Source: Sacculina carcini (Eukaryota > Arthropoda > Thecostraca > Sacculinidae). From it: a stretch of 64,000 nucleotides of DNA. The notes beneath the pieces are model-generated. The model worked only from the letters and a program-made list of their open reading frames with translations. It was not told where the DNA came from and did no database searches. How positions within the stretch are numbered: position 1 is the first letter of the stretch; the number at the start of each line of letters is the position of its first letter. Shown one piece after another: positions 43,621 to 53,630 of this stretch. The stretch is taken from NCBI GenBank assembly GCA_916048095.2, contig OU696593.1, forward strand, positions 3,344,001 through 3,408,000. The letters run 5' to 3'. The position numbers were made by a program, and so were the translations under genes.

Positions 43621-44072
43621 GGCCACAAGCGTGTAAATATCGGTGTTGTAGGATTTAACGTCATATTGACCTGGTGCCCAGTGCGGTAGGTCAATATCCC
43701 GGCGTCCTCAGCTCGAATTCAGAGCTTTAGCAAGTCGTTGTAATCGACGCTTAATCATTCGATGAACGATAACAAATGCAAGCCTTCGTGAGGTGGAGAA
43801 GTGCTTCATTCTAATACGGCTTATATCTTTGGCAAGCGCGGTTTAGGCGGTCGACTCAGGCGTTGCTGTTATTTGTGCATGGTGCTGTCTGGTACTGATA
43901 GGGTCGCACCGCTCTCCTGTATGTGACTGCTGTTGCTCGTGACCTTTGATCCGTTACAAATTCTATGAACACCTTGACTTATTTTTATTATTAAGAAGCT
44001 AATAGAAATCCGATGGAGATTCTGGTAGAAATGAATATCGGTTGGAAATATTGTTGACAACTAATGCAAATA
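43621..44072. other. Non-coding stretch
   Basis: No recognisable gene or element. Confidence 0.45.
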
Positions 44073-44235
44073 CAGTCGGCGCTCCAAATAGTCCACTCGA
44101 AGGGACCGAGAAAACATCTACTATTCGGAGGTTTCTGCTATTTGAAGGTGTAATTAACACTAATTTGATAGACTTTTTATCGGTAACAAAAAAATATTCC
44201 GATATTTGGAGGTCCGCTATTTGGAGAGCCCAGTT
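44073..44235. mobile_element. Small TA-flanked MITE (pogo/mariner type)
   Basis: TA lies on both sides (44071-44072, 44236-44237). The ends are CAGTCGGCGCTCCAAATAG and, inverted, AACTGGGCTCTCCAAATAG. CTATTCGGAGG and CTATTTGGAG recur inside. Confidence 0.55.
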
Positions 44236-44389
44236 TACTTGCTGGGGATCGCTGCTATGACCAGTTATGTATTGTAGCAGTATCACTATGAGCAGATCGA
44301 ATAGACACGAGTGGTTGATCTGTCTACCATCGGTCTGGAGAGTGTGTTGTCCTGATGCCGCTACACGCCTCGGTGAAGGAGTTTCCCAG

Positions 44390-44447
44390 TGTGGCTGGCA
44401 GAACCGGGAGAACTGCCAACTCTATTCAACCGAATGTTGCGCGCCAG
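44390..44447 (+). CDS. Possible HOIP-like gene exon (start uncertain)
   Basis: One frame is open from 44319 and ends in phase 0 at CGCCAG|GTGAAC. It reads VAGRTGRTANSIQPNVARQ and would join in frame with the exon at 44708. The acceptor TTTCCCAG before 44390 is only one choice. A different frame of the same DNA is Cys-rich but does not join in phase. Confidence 0.35.
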
Positions 44448-44707
44448 GTGAACTAAACATCTATATCATTGACAAAAGAGCTCATCCAAATGAAAATAGT
44501 AATTTTTGTATTATTTTTATTCATGATTTTTTGTAAGTGTTTTTTGTATGTTTGATATAAATACACACGTTAACATTTTCAGAGTCTGGTTATAGCACTT
44601 GGTCGTATCAGCTTGGTGTCGCATGAAACGACCGAAAATCAACAGTTCTTGCTTATATTTTTATTTTTTGGTGTTTAGTCTTTGCTTGTTGTATGAGCGT
44701 GTTCTAG

Positions 44708-44786
44708 GGACGTGGTCGTAATCGGTGGGAGAGTGACGAAAATATCTACGAGGAAATTAAGTACGCTCGACACCCGGCCAATAACG
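44708..44786 (+). CDS. HOIP/RNF31/LUBEL-like gene exon
   Basis: After GTGTTCTAG it encodes GRGRNRWESDENIYEEIKYA then RHPANN plus one base before GTGAGT. The single leftover G combines with TC at the start of the 47186 exon to make Val, so the phases agree. The acidic YEEI-type stretch has no domain I can name. Confidence 0.5.
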
Positions 44787-45023
44787 GTGAGTCTCTTCTT
44801 TGAACCAGACAGCGACACTTGTACAAAATGTTAACAAATCGTCGAGGCGTCTTGTTCATTCCATTATTCAAACGCACAATGTTCGACAATGTTTTCCGAT
44901 CTGGGGCATTTACCTAGCTGATGAGAACAGGAGACAGGCGGTGTACGTCGGGAAGGCGCTTTTTGAGTGCAAGTGCCGAGATCGAAGCTAAAAGAATAGC
45001 TTTCAGTGAAATTCGTCCACACT
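44787..45023. other. Intron of the HOIP-like gene
   Basis: No further exon or element recognised. Confidence 0.4.
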
Positions 45024-45370
45024 ACCGTACTTTTCGGTGTATAAGAGACCCTTGTGTATAAGATACTTTTTTCAATTTCCGGGCAAGAATTTGGAATTTT
45101 TTATAGTAATAAATAGCTATTAATAATACAAATAATTTAATTTCTCAAAACTCCCATCAGAAATATTAACTGCGTGAGTGCTTCAGCAATATCAGGCAGT
45201 TCTTCGTCACTATCATCAGAGGAGTAATCAAATGATAGCTGACGAAATATTTGGTTAGATATCATTACATACTGGCGCACGAACACTTACTCCCATCTAT
45301 AAGAGACTCCTCTATCTTTGAGGTGAAGATTAACACCAAAAATCGTCTCATATACGGGGGAGAATACGGT
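45024..45370. mobile_element. MITE with ACCGTA...GTGTATAAGAGAC ends
   Basis: ACCGTACTTTTCGGTGTATA (left) and, inverted, TACCGTATTCTCCCCCGTAT (right) are related inverted ends. Both continue into GAGAC. No frame. The superfamily is not assigned. Confidence 0.6.
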
Positions 45371-45635
45371 AATTTGTTTCTCTCGCCGAGATGAACCGGA
45401 AGAAACCGGGAGAGCCGAGAATCACTGGGTACAGTACGTTTTACAGCTACAGAGTTGTCGCAATTGTCAGCTGATTATTCGTAAATTTCCAATTGACCAT
45501 CTATCTGAAATATTTACAAACGCATGACTTGGATAGGTTAAGTGCCGGTAATGGAGCGAGTATTGCAATAGATTTATTCCGATATATGTCAGCAGTATGT
45601 CCTCTTGACTATGCAAACGAGACCGACGACTGGCA

Positions 45636-45687
45636 CTTCCATACGGCAAGTGCCATGTTGTACAACATGGCACTTGCCGTATGGAAG
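45636..45687. repeat. 52-bp perfect palindrome
   Basis: CTTCCATACGGCAAGTGCCA followed by TGTTGTACAACA and the reverse complement of the first arm. All 26 base pairs match, with no spacer. It lies in the intron of the HOIP-like gene, outside any recognised element. Confidence 0.95.
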
Positions 45688-45783
45688 ATTTTTTTGTTCT
45701 CACGGTATATTACGGATGTAAATTATATCCTGCTTCTGTTATATTGGCGGCACTGTTGTTTAGTGGCTCACATATAATGTAAA

Positions 45784-46195
45784 CCCTCTATTTGAATGGC
45801 ACTTCTAAAAGAACGGCACCACTAATTGAACGACACTTCTAATTGAACGCCATTTTGATGAATTATTTTCTTTTTACAAATGGTATCACTGACTGATATT
45901 TTAATAGGGAATTTGTGATTAATCACCAGTAATCATCCTGTATTTGCGTCTTTGATTAAATAAGCAGAAGTTTTTCATCCTAAAAATATACCGTATCTTC
46001 TCAAAAATTTTATTTGACATATTCGAAAATATTATGAGCTAAAATTATCAAAATTCTAAGCTAGAATTCTGAGGTTTCAAGAGAATATATATTATGATAA
46101 TTCTAAAATTGGGAGCTCAAAATTCTGATCAGCTAGTCGAGAAATAGAGCGGCATCCTCTAATTGAACTATACCTCTAATTAAACGCCACTGCGG
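45784..46195. repeat. Element-like repeat with TAATTGAACG(G/C)CAC units at both ends
   Basis: Four related 16-19 bp units (ATTTGAATGGCACTTCT, AAAGAACGGCACCACT, TAATTGAACGACACTTC, TAATTGAACGCCAT) start the segment. TAGAGCGGCATCCTC, TAATTGAACTATACC and TAATTAAACGCCACTG end it. Subterminal repeats suggest a MITE, but inverted ends were not defined. Confidence 0.5.
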
Positions 46196-46439
46196 GGGAA
46201 GGTTTGAAAAATTGAAGATCTTGCCGTTCATAGGTTTTAAGGTGTTATGCTATATTGCTTTTCATGTTCTTTCTCATGTTCACACAGTTTTGTCTGCTGG
46301 AAAGGCGTAGCTTGAAGCAGCTGATAGTTTTGTTCAGTGTTTGTGTGAATCGCCAATTGTTGCAGCAAATTTATTCATTCTGACACATCTACGCTCACTA
46401 CAATCGACACAGACTTCAACTCGCTTTTCTCAAACTGTC

Positions 46440-46548
46440 TATATTTTAGCGCTTCTCGTATTTAGAACCACCGCATGGTGGTAGTAGTGCTTGCACTCAT
46501 CCCGTGTCCCTAGATGGGCCTGTAATTAATTATGATAATAATAATAAT
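46440..46548 (+). repeat. SINE-like element with (AAT)n tail, second copy
   Basis: GGTGGTAGTAGTGCTTGCAC and CCTGTAATTAATTATGATAA match the insert at 12452-12545. Confidence 0.6.
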
Positions 46549-46599
46549 GCACAGGAGAATGCTCAACATTGCCACTGCAACCAATTGTGTGTAATCACC

Positions 46600-46835
46600 T
46601 ACTTGTACTCAGCTATTTGTTTAGCACAGGAGATGAGCTGTGCTCGTGCTGTCCTGTCTCCAACCAACCCTCTGACCTATCTTCCTTGAAATTCCCAGTA
46701 TTTCACACTATCCAGTCTTTCTTTAAATGTTACTACGCTGTAAGCTCCTACAATGTCGTCCCCTAACTGATTCCAGAAATCAACACACCTATATGGAAAG
46801 TTATACCTCTAAACATGTCTCAAACATCCTATTAT
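46600..46835 (-). pseudogene. CR1-like LINE fragment
   Basis: This is the same family as 19005-19385: shared GGAGATGAGCTGTGCTCGT and CCCCTAACTGATTCCAGAAA. On the minus strand it reads as the WNQLGDDIV...FKERLD end of ORF2 with stops. Confidence 0.6.
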
Positions 46836-46837
46836 TA

Positions 46838-46925
46838 TTATTAATAAGATTCAAATCCAGTCGCATGGGAAGAATGCAGGCACTATTACCACCCTGCGGT
46901 GGTCCCATGTATCGGAAGCGCCCAA
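46838..46925 (-). repeat. SINE-like element with (AAT)n tail, third copy
   Basis: The reverse complement contains GGTGGTAATAGTGCCTGCAT and TTATTAATAATAATAATAGG, as at 12452-12545. Confidence 0.55.
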
Positions 46926-46976
46926 AAGATTGTCTAATCTTTTTTAGGTTTTTTCATGTGTGTGTGTGTGTGTATT

Positions 46977-47135
46977 TTTGGTTGTTCTCAGTTTATTGCC
47001 ACATTTTTCACAACAACCATTTCATGCGAATATTCAAGGTATAAAATGGCAGAAATGTGCATCGAGCAAGCTCATAGAGTACGCGGCTACATTTGATGAT
47101 ACAACATATTTATATATCACGCAACAAATATATAT
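46977..47135 (-). pseudogene. 3' end of the Daphne-like LINE (short truncated copy)
   Basis: TCAGTTTATTGCCACATTTT through CATTTCATGCGAATAT and CATCGAGCAAGCTCATAGA is nearly identical to 53648-53738, the 3' UTR of the LINE inserted in Gypsy A. It is a heavily 5'-truncated copy just upstream of the B-box exon. Confidence 0.7.
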
Positions 47136-47185
47136 GTATGTATGTGTATGTAATGTAATGTGTGTGTATGCTGTATGGCTGGCAG

Positions 47186-47313
47186 TCATCTGCTGGCTGT
47201 GCGGAGGCGACAATGCCCTGGTCGTGTGCGACAAGTGTAGTTGGCACGCGTTTTGTCTGTCATGCGACGATGTCTACCACCGACACCCGCAGCGAGTGCA
47301 TCATGTGCGCAAG
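47186..47313 (+). CDS. HOIP/RNF31/LUBEL-like gene, B-box zinc-finger exon
   Basis: After ATGGCTGGCAG it encodes ICWLCGGDNALVVCDKC, then FCLSCDDVYHRHPQRVHHV and RK before GTTCGT. The spacing CxxC...CxxC...CxxCDxxxHxHPxRxHH is that of the B-box in HOIP (RNF31) and its insect relative LUBEL, the catalytic subunit that builds linear ubiquitin chains. The HOIP B-box normally lies between the PUB domain and the NZF fingers. Exon phases (2 in, 0 out) fit both neighbours. The PUB, NZF, UBA and RBR parts are not found here. The exon is surrounded by short LINE fragments and TG repeats. Other B-box proteins remain possible. Confidence 0.6.
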
Positions 47314-47326
47314 GTTCGTCCTGCAC

Positions 47327-47361
<35 letters not shown>

Positions 47362-48266
47362 CACGTAGGAGATATATTTGTCTTTGTGAACGGATCAAAG
47401 GAAATTTGCACATTTGCGCTAAAACATATCCAGTTAAGAGTATATATTATTATATTTTCGTTATTATTATTATTATTATAGTTATTTTATTTTCGTTATT
47501 ATTATTATTATAGTTATTTTATTATCATTAGTACGCAAATTTATTCATTTAAGCTACTTATTATATTTTTAAGTTTATTATTTTATATCCTGTGGTTAAG
47601 ATAAGGCAAAAGAGAATGATAAATATATGAGCAACAATCCTATATCGCTATGTATGTCATCACAAATTGACACGGAAATTTTGATCAAATATCCTGGCAA
47701 CATATTGCAACACCGTATCTCACCAGTTCCACAATTCCAATTCGTGGAAAATGAAAAAATGGATAATCAAGAAGTGCGGAATCAGAGAAATATGGTTAAG
47801 AACCAGTCTCTAGCGTCTTACGCTTCGCCGTGGGCGTTTATCTTAACCTTGTGTTTGTCGTTTAGTCGTATCGTGTTTATCGTAAACTTGTTGTTTGTTG
47901 ATGGTCATTGTGCCTTTTTGACATTGTAAACGTTTGATTCTATTTCTATATGTTTTTGGTTCTTTATGCGGTTAAATTTCTGTCTATTTGCAATTGTGCC
48001 ATGTGAACTGTTTTGATAGTTTGCGCGCTTATAATTGCGCCAAAAGTATTGATTTTTTCTGATATAATTTAATATAAAATCCTAACCTATCATCAACGAT
48101 AACTTTAAACACATACAGTAATGCATAGTCTTCTAGCACGATAAAATCAAAAAATTACTGCCAGTTTTTTGGGAGTTTTGAACTTGGTGTTCAAATCACG
48201 TTTTCGGATACCGCCATTTGGTACACTTGCATTTGGCGTGCGTTGTTGTGGCCACTGGCGTTACAG
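47314..48266. other. Intron between the B-box and proline-rich exons
   Basis: (CA)n follows the donor (47325-47363) and (TTA)n runs at 47459-47520. No exon or element recognised. Confidence 0.5.
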
Positions 48267-48392
48267 TCCCTGGAAATCACCGCACGTCCGCCGTTGCCGC
48301 CCAAATTTGATCCGGCAACTCAGCAAGGTCCGCTACGACCTCCGCGCAAGCAAAAACGTTCCTTCACCTTGTTCACCAGCCGTCAGCAGCAG
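48267..48392 (+). CDS. HOIP/RNF31/LUBEL-like gene, proline-rich exon after the B-box
   Basis: After GGCGTTACAG it reads 42 codons in phase 0: SLEITARPPLPPKFDPATQQ, then GPLRPPRKQKRSFTLFTSRQ and QQ, before GTGTGT. A basic, proline-rich linker after the B-box suits the HOIP/LUBEL layout. The next exon is not seen; the downstream sequence is transposon-rich. Confidence 0.5.
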
Positions 48393-49283
48393 GTGTGTCA
48401 GACAATTGCTTGCATTTTGTGCAAGAACTTCTAACTGATAACATTTTTGGACGCGATCAATGCCACAATATTTCTAAAGTGGCATCTGTGGTGGTTCACT
48501 CTGGCTAAATCACTCTTACCACACACAAAATAACGTGAAATATATAACACAAGGTTTGAACGCACTAGATAGAGTGTATTCCTGTCCACCAACTTTTTGT
48601 ACTTGACGCCTCGGAACAATCTAGTAATTTCTGCTCTGGCGTACCAATCAGCGATAGCGTCTATTGATGCAAATATATAAATATGTAATATAAATCACAT
48701 ATAACAAATTTAACAGTAACTTTATAATGAAATTAATTAACATGACACAAAATGTAATAAAAATAGCAATAAACCGAAAATAGTTAACGCCTTGACGAAA
48801 CAAGTAACAAATATAAACGTATTGATTTGAACGGCATAAATTTGTCATTAACTGAAAATTAAACAAGCAAATATAAAGTAAAATACTGAAATCATAATTG
48901 ATAATTAATATTGAACGAGGAATTAAAAGGATCAAAAGATGAATTAATAAAAGCATATGCAAACACTGCACATCTAGAGAATAATGTGTCATCCTTGTAC
49001 CCTCGAATTGTCAAGTTATTTATAAGTATTATTTTAATTATAGCTTTCACTCCGTCTATCCATTACTTGCTGAAAACATGAAATACCATTGGTGACTTTT
49101 AAGGGTGAAATCTGTATTACTTTTTCCCGACTGAAAAATAGTGAGGAATGTGTTGCCGTGTGGTATAGGAATACGATGGTAACCACTTCTTGGTTATATT
49201 TTGAAAATTTATTGTACTTATCAATTTTTTTACGAATGTGTAAATGTTTTGTAAGCGATAATCATCTAGGATAGTGAAATGAA
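48393..49283. other. Non-coding stretch
   Basis: AT-rich, with no recognisable exon of the HOIP-like gene and no clear element. Confidence 0.45.
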
Positions 49284-49881
49284 TTATCCTGGTTGATTAA
49301 TCAATAGACATTCGTTTTGTCTGTTCATTGGAGTGTACGACAACCTGATAGCGCCACGACGATGAGCTTTTCTTGATGACACTGCTGTAGAGATGTTGAT
49401 GTTTCTTCTTGAATGAACTGTGGTCTTCTCCGAATGACGTCGAGATTTGGTAGTGATCGGCTTGCATCCGTGCATCAGGTTGGAAACCAGTGAGTGTGTC
49501 TGCAATAAGGCTAGTGACAGTTGTCATTGGTTTCAACTGATGGAAGTTGACCAGACAAGCGGGTGCTTTGCTTTGTCTCCAAACTCTAGAAGCACATGGT
49601 TATGTTGTTTCAGAAAATTCTTTCTTAATATGACCTCGTAACAAAGGTCGTCCGTTAAAAATGTGACGAGTGTGAGTGCACACACACCCGCGTACAATAT
49701 CGATACAGTATCCATGCATTGGTGACACGAGAGATATAGAAGCCATATGCATTGATTTCTGTGACTGGAAGATCTTTAGCTTCAGCCTGCGAGCGGTAGC
49801 TGTAGAATCGAAATTATGGGGAATTATGATGTCATTATCAATCAATGCTTCCAATGTCTCCTTCCCGTGCATAACGCACAT
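49284..49881 (-). pseudogene. Decayed Gypsy-like protease region
   Basis: Overlapping minus-strand frames read KETLEALIDNDIIIPHNF (compare ALIDTGA of retropepsins), then LLRGHIKKEFSE and DDLCYEVILRKNFLKQHNHV, the LG.dFL..H-type flap of a retrotransposon protease. Frames shift and the catalytic triplet is altered. No LTRs or RT were found nearby. Confidence 0.4.
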
Positions 49882-50336
49882 TTTTTAAACATCCTAGAGC
49901 CCAAGGGAAGCAGCAGTTGGCCATTCTCAGGATAAAGCGTCTACAGTGTTATCTGCTCGACAAACTCTTGCTAATTGACTTCTGGAATTTGTAGCATACA
50001 TCATTCTTAGCTGGACACAGCGACCTGTCATGCCGGCCCGTGGGAGCACCGGGAACTAGTTGTAGCAGCGCAATACAGTTATTTTGCCAAATTCTGTATC
50101 CTCTACTGCCTGGGCACTGCGCTATTTAAAGTGATCTGATCACACTTTGTCGCAGAAGCCACAGAGGATTGATTTGTTGAAACGATGGGATGTTGACTGA
50201 AAAGTCTAGCATTTGTCTGGAAATTATTGAGGCCGCGCGCTTGGTCAACGTCTGCTGCAAGTTTGATGGTCTTATTTTCGTTTGGACGTAGCCGCTTACT
50301 ACCCGAATATTAGCGTTGAATATGCGCGTCACGAGT
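49882..50336. other. Non-coding stretch
   Basis: Nothing recognised. Confidence 0.4.
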
Positions 50337-50968
50337 AGTGATGCAAAAAAACCGCAACAAAAAAACAGGTTTTCTTTAGTTTTTTTTCAGAATTAGCCCC
50401 AATTGTCATCGGATGTTTGATTTTAGTACATAGAAACGAGTTTAATTGAAGTTTTGTACATCTTTACGTGTCTTATTCCAAAGATAATTTGGTAATAGTA
50501 TGAAAAACAAAAATATTTATCAATAAATACCTCAGGAGACTGTTTGAAAGTGCGTCCGGATCCGGTGCTTTAGGTTTTTTCATAGAGAAAACCCTTGTTT
50601 TTAAAGATGGTCTTAATTATGTGGAATAGTATTTGAAATAGTTTGTCAGGAGAACAAAACAAATTCATTGAGTAATCATGTGTTTTTTTAAAGAAACCAT
50701 GTTTTTTATGAAAAAATGCAATGATGTTTTTCAAATTGGTTTTAAATTCGTTTTATTAATGTACAGATTCAGAAAATGTTGACAGCAGAACAAGACAAGT
50801 TAATTTGTTGGTCAAGTGTTTTTTTGACAAACGTATATTTAACGTTTTTTTTAATTAAACAATGTTTTCTAAAACAGTATCTATGTAAGATAGATTTGAT
50901 TGATGTACGTTCAAATACCTTTTGTATAGCAAGTAGCCTGCTGGTACGTATAAGTGGCTTGTTAAAGC

Positions 50969-51343
50969 TATAGTGAGTGGCAACAATTTGTGACCCAGAT
51001 TGGTCTCAATTGGCATCCCTCATCGAGAGTGTGTGAGCTGCGGGTTTTTGTTGTTTCTTTTTATGAATTGATTTGTGATCATTTAATTTAATTACGTTTG
51101 AATATTATGTTTTTATGAATCATCGCCTTAATTAATGTTTGTAAATTAATGTAATGTTACGCGCTTTGTGTATTGACGGATTTGTCCTGTATGTGTGACC
51201 GTGTTACTGGTGACGTGGACCAATCAACTGATGACACGACATGACCTGACCGACCCTATATAAGCCCGCAGAAAATGCAATACATTCTTATTCTGTTCCA
51301 CGCCGTGGCCGGTGTTTGAATACTTGTGGAATCTAAGCGTTAC
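50969..51343 (+). repeat. Gypsy A 5' LTR
   Basis: Starts TATAGTGAGTGGCAAC and ends CTAAGCGTTAC, with the same length as the 3' copy. Confidence 0.9.
51257..51263 (+). promoter_or_regulatory. TATA box in the Gypsy A LTR
   Basis: TATATAA within GACCCTATATAAGCCCGCAG, placed about 80 bp before the LTR end, and conserved in the 3' LTR (57885-57891). Confidence 0.7.
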
Positions 51344-51529
51344 AAGTGGTGACCCTACGACGTTCTATCATTTTATTTTCATATTATTGGTTCATATTCA
51401 ATTCCGTTACCTGTATTTTCGCTGCTTACTTATCCTCTGGTCATTTTCTCCGTTATTTAATTTTCATTGCCCTCATTTTGCGTCACATTATCGTGCTATC
51501 ACACTCATCCACATCATTTCACCCTCATC

Positions 51530-52342
51530 ATGGAGACGGAATATCCCAAGCCCACACCGCATCGTGCCGACGCCGAGGACGCCGCCACTGAGGACGCCGG
51601 TATCCACCACGTCTCAGTCAGACCACCGCAGTTTGTCGAAACGGACGCTGAGGCGTGGTTCAGGGTGCTGGCGTCTCAATTCAAGCTGAGCCGCATGACG
51701 GTCGAGTCGACCAAGTTTCATCATGCCATGTCAGCGCTGCCGACCAACGTCATCAGACGGCTCGCCGCCAGTGTGCTGGACTCGGAGAATTTCACGCTGC
51801 TCCGAGCTGAGGTCCTCAGGATCTTCGAGCGCACCAAGACGGAACTTTTCGAGGAGCTGATGGCGAAGGCGACGTTATCCGGTAAACCTTCGGCGCTGAT
51901 GTGCGAGCTGCAGACCCTGGCGCGCAGAGTGGGAGCCTCGGACGACCTCATTCGTCACAAATTCACCCAAACTCTGCCGCCATCCATCGGTCCTGTCCTG
52001 GCAGCAAAGACGACCCTGTCTCTCGACCAATTGGCGGAGTTAGCGGACGACCTGATGCCTCTCGCCAGGTCCTACCAGTCAGCACAAGCGTTCGCAGTCC
52101 TCAACACCTCCAACTACTAACAACCGGCCAACTACCAGCGTGGACCGAGTGGACGTGGACCGAGGCCGTTCCGCAGAGGCCAGCGACCCAAAGTTTGTCT
52201 TAGCCACTACTTCTACGGCCCCGAGGCTAGAACGTGTAAGCCGTGGTGTACGTGGCCGGACAAACGCACTGTCGTCACGTTGGAGCCGTCGTCGCGCCCT
52301 CCGTCTCGTTCCACGTCTCCGCAGCGCCAGCCGGAAAACTAG
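51530..52342 (+). pseudogene. Gypsy A gag
   Basis: The ATG at 51530 begins METEYPKPTPHRADAED. A capsid-type block follows (PPQFVETDAEAWFRVLASQF, STKFHHAMSALPTNVIRRLA, LMAKATLSGKPSALMCEL, LPPSIGPVLAA). The frame stops at TAA 52118-52120 but continues in the same frame through VCLSHYFYGPEARTCKPWC, the Cys/His motif expected near the gag C-terminus, to a TAG at 52340-52342. The 52118 stop is therefore a nonsense mutation or a readthrough site. Pol overlaps the gag end in the -1 frame, which suits ribosomal frameshifting. Confidence 0.75.
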
Positions 52343-53630
52343 AGCGGCAGGCTGTGGTGGCTGCACCATCAGGCCTGCCGCTTCTAACAGTTGCAGCCCG
52401 TGTTGGTGGACGCTGGGTACAGTTCGTGGTGGACACCGGCGCCGGAATCTCCATCGTCCCGCCGAGCATGGTGAACAGGTCCTCTCTGTGTCCTACTTCG
52501 GTCCGTATTTCTGCAGCCAACGGCCAGCCCATGACGGTTCATGGCGAGGCCCGAATGCAGATCGCCGTGTCGAAGCTGCGACGCACCTTCACGTGGACAT
52601 TCGTCGTGTCGGACTCTGTTTACCCTCTGCTCGGCCACGATTTCCTTCGACACTTTGAACTCATCGTCGACTGTCGCAACAGCTGCATCCGCGACGCCAC
52701 GACAACGTTGGGAGCGCCTGCCACCGCCAGCCGTGAGCAACACGTGGGCCTGGTGGTGAATGATTTGGGTCACCTGCCGGCGTATGTCCGTTCGCTGCTG
52801 ACTCAACATTCGCCGCTGCTCTCACCGCGTGAGGTCAACTGCCGGACTGTGATGCCCGTCCATCACAACATTGATACCGGCAGTGTGGCCCCTGTTTTCG
52901 CTCGCCCGCGTCGACTCACACCCGACAAAGAGGCCGCCGCAAAAGCCGCCTTCGACCACCTCATCGAGGGCGGTATCGTCCGTCGATCTAACTCGCCGTG
53001 GTCTTCTCCGCTCCACATGGTCGCCAAGAAGACCCCCGGTGAGTGGCGCATCACGGGCGACTATCGTGCGCTTAACGCCCGCACGGTACCAGACAGGTAC
53101 CCTCTCCCGCACGTGCAGGACTTGTCGGCGCGGCTGGCGGGCATGGCGGTGTTCTCCAAGTTGGACCTGCTGCAGGCGTATTACCAGGTGCCTATGAACG
53201 AGGACGACATTCCGAAGACCGCCGTCGTCACTCCGTTCGGGCTCTTCGAGTACATGTTCATGCCGCTGGGGCTGCGCAACGCCGGCGCCACCTTCCAGCG
53301 GCTGATCAACAGCGTTCTTGGGCACCTGGACTGTACGTTTGCTTACCTGGACGATGTGCTGGTTTTCTCGCGGGATCAGGAGCAGCACAAGCGCGACCTG
53401 TCAGCTGTGTCTGAGGTCTTCGAACAGTATGGCCTCCGCCTGTCCCTAGAGAAGTGCTCGTTCTTCCAGACGAGCATCGACTTCCTGGGCCACAATATCA
53501 CAGCTGACGGAGTTCGCCCTCCGGACGCCATGATCGCCGCCATCAGCGATTTCCCAGCACCTTCGGATTCTGCCTCTCTCCGACGTTTTCTGGGAATGGT
53601 GGGTTTTTACAGGCGAATGATTCCGAGTTT
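52243..53630 (+). pseudogene. Gypsy A pol, first part (protease and reverse transcriptase)
   Basis: The aspartic protease has QFVVDTGAGISIVPPS and PLLGHDFLRHFELIVDC. The RT has NSPWSSPLHMVAKK, WRITGDYRALNARTVPDRYP, FSKLDLLQAYYQVPM, TPFGLFEYMFMPLGLRNAGA and catalytic FAYLDDVLVF. It is intact up to RRMIPSF, where the LINE enters after GAGTTT. The reading frame starts inside gag, -1 relative to it. Confidence 0.9.

Noticed and set aside
44290..44447. Cys-rich frame (VCCPDAATRLGEGVSQCGW, CQLYSTECCAPG) as an exon
   Set aside because: It has good-looking cysteines, but joining it to the exon at 44708 gives an immediate stop, whereas another frame of the same DNA joins in phase.
52140..52658. 172-codon frame overlapping Gypsy A protease
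   Set aside because: Arg/Ser-rich shadow of the gag end and protease in another frame.
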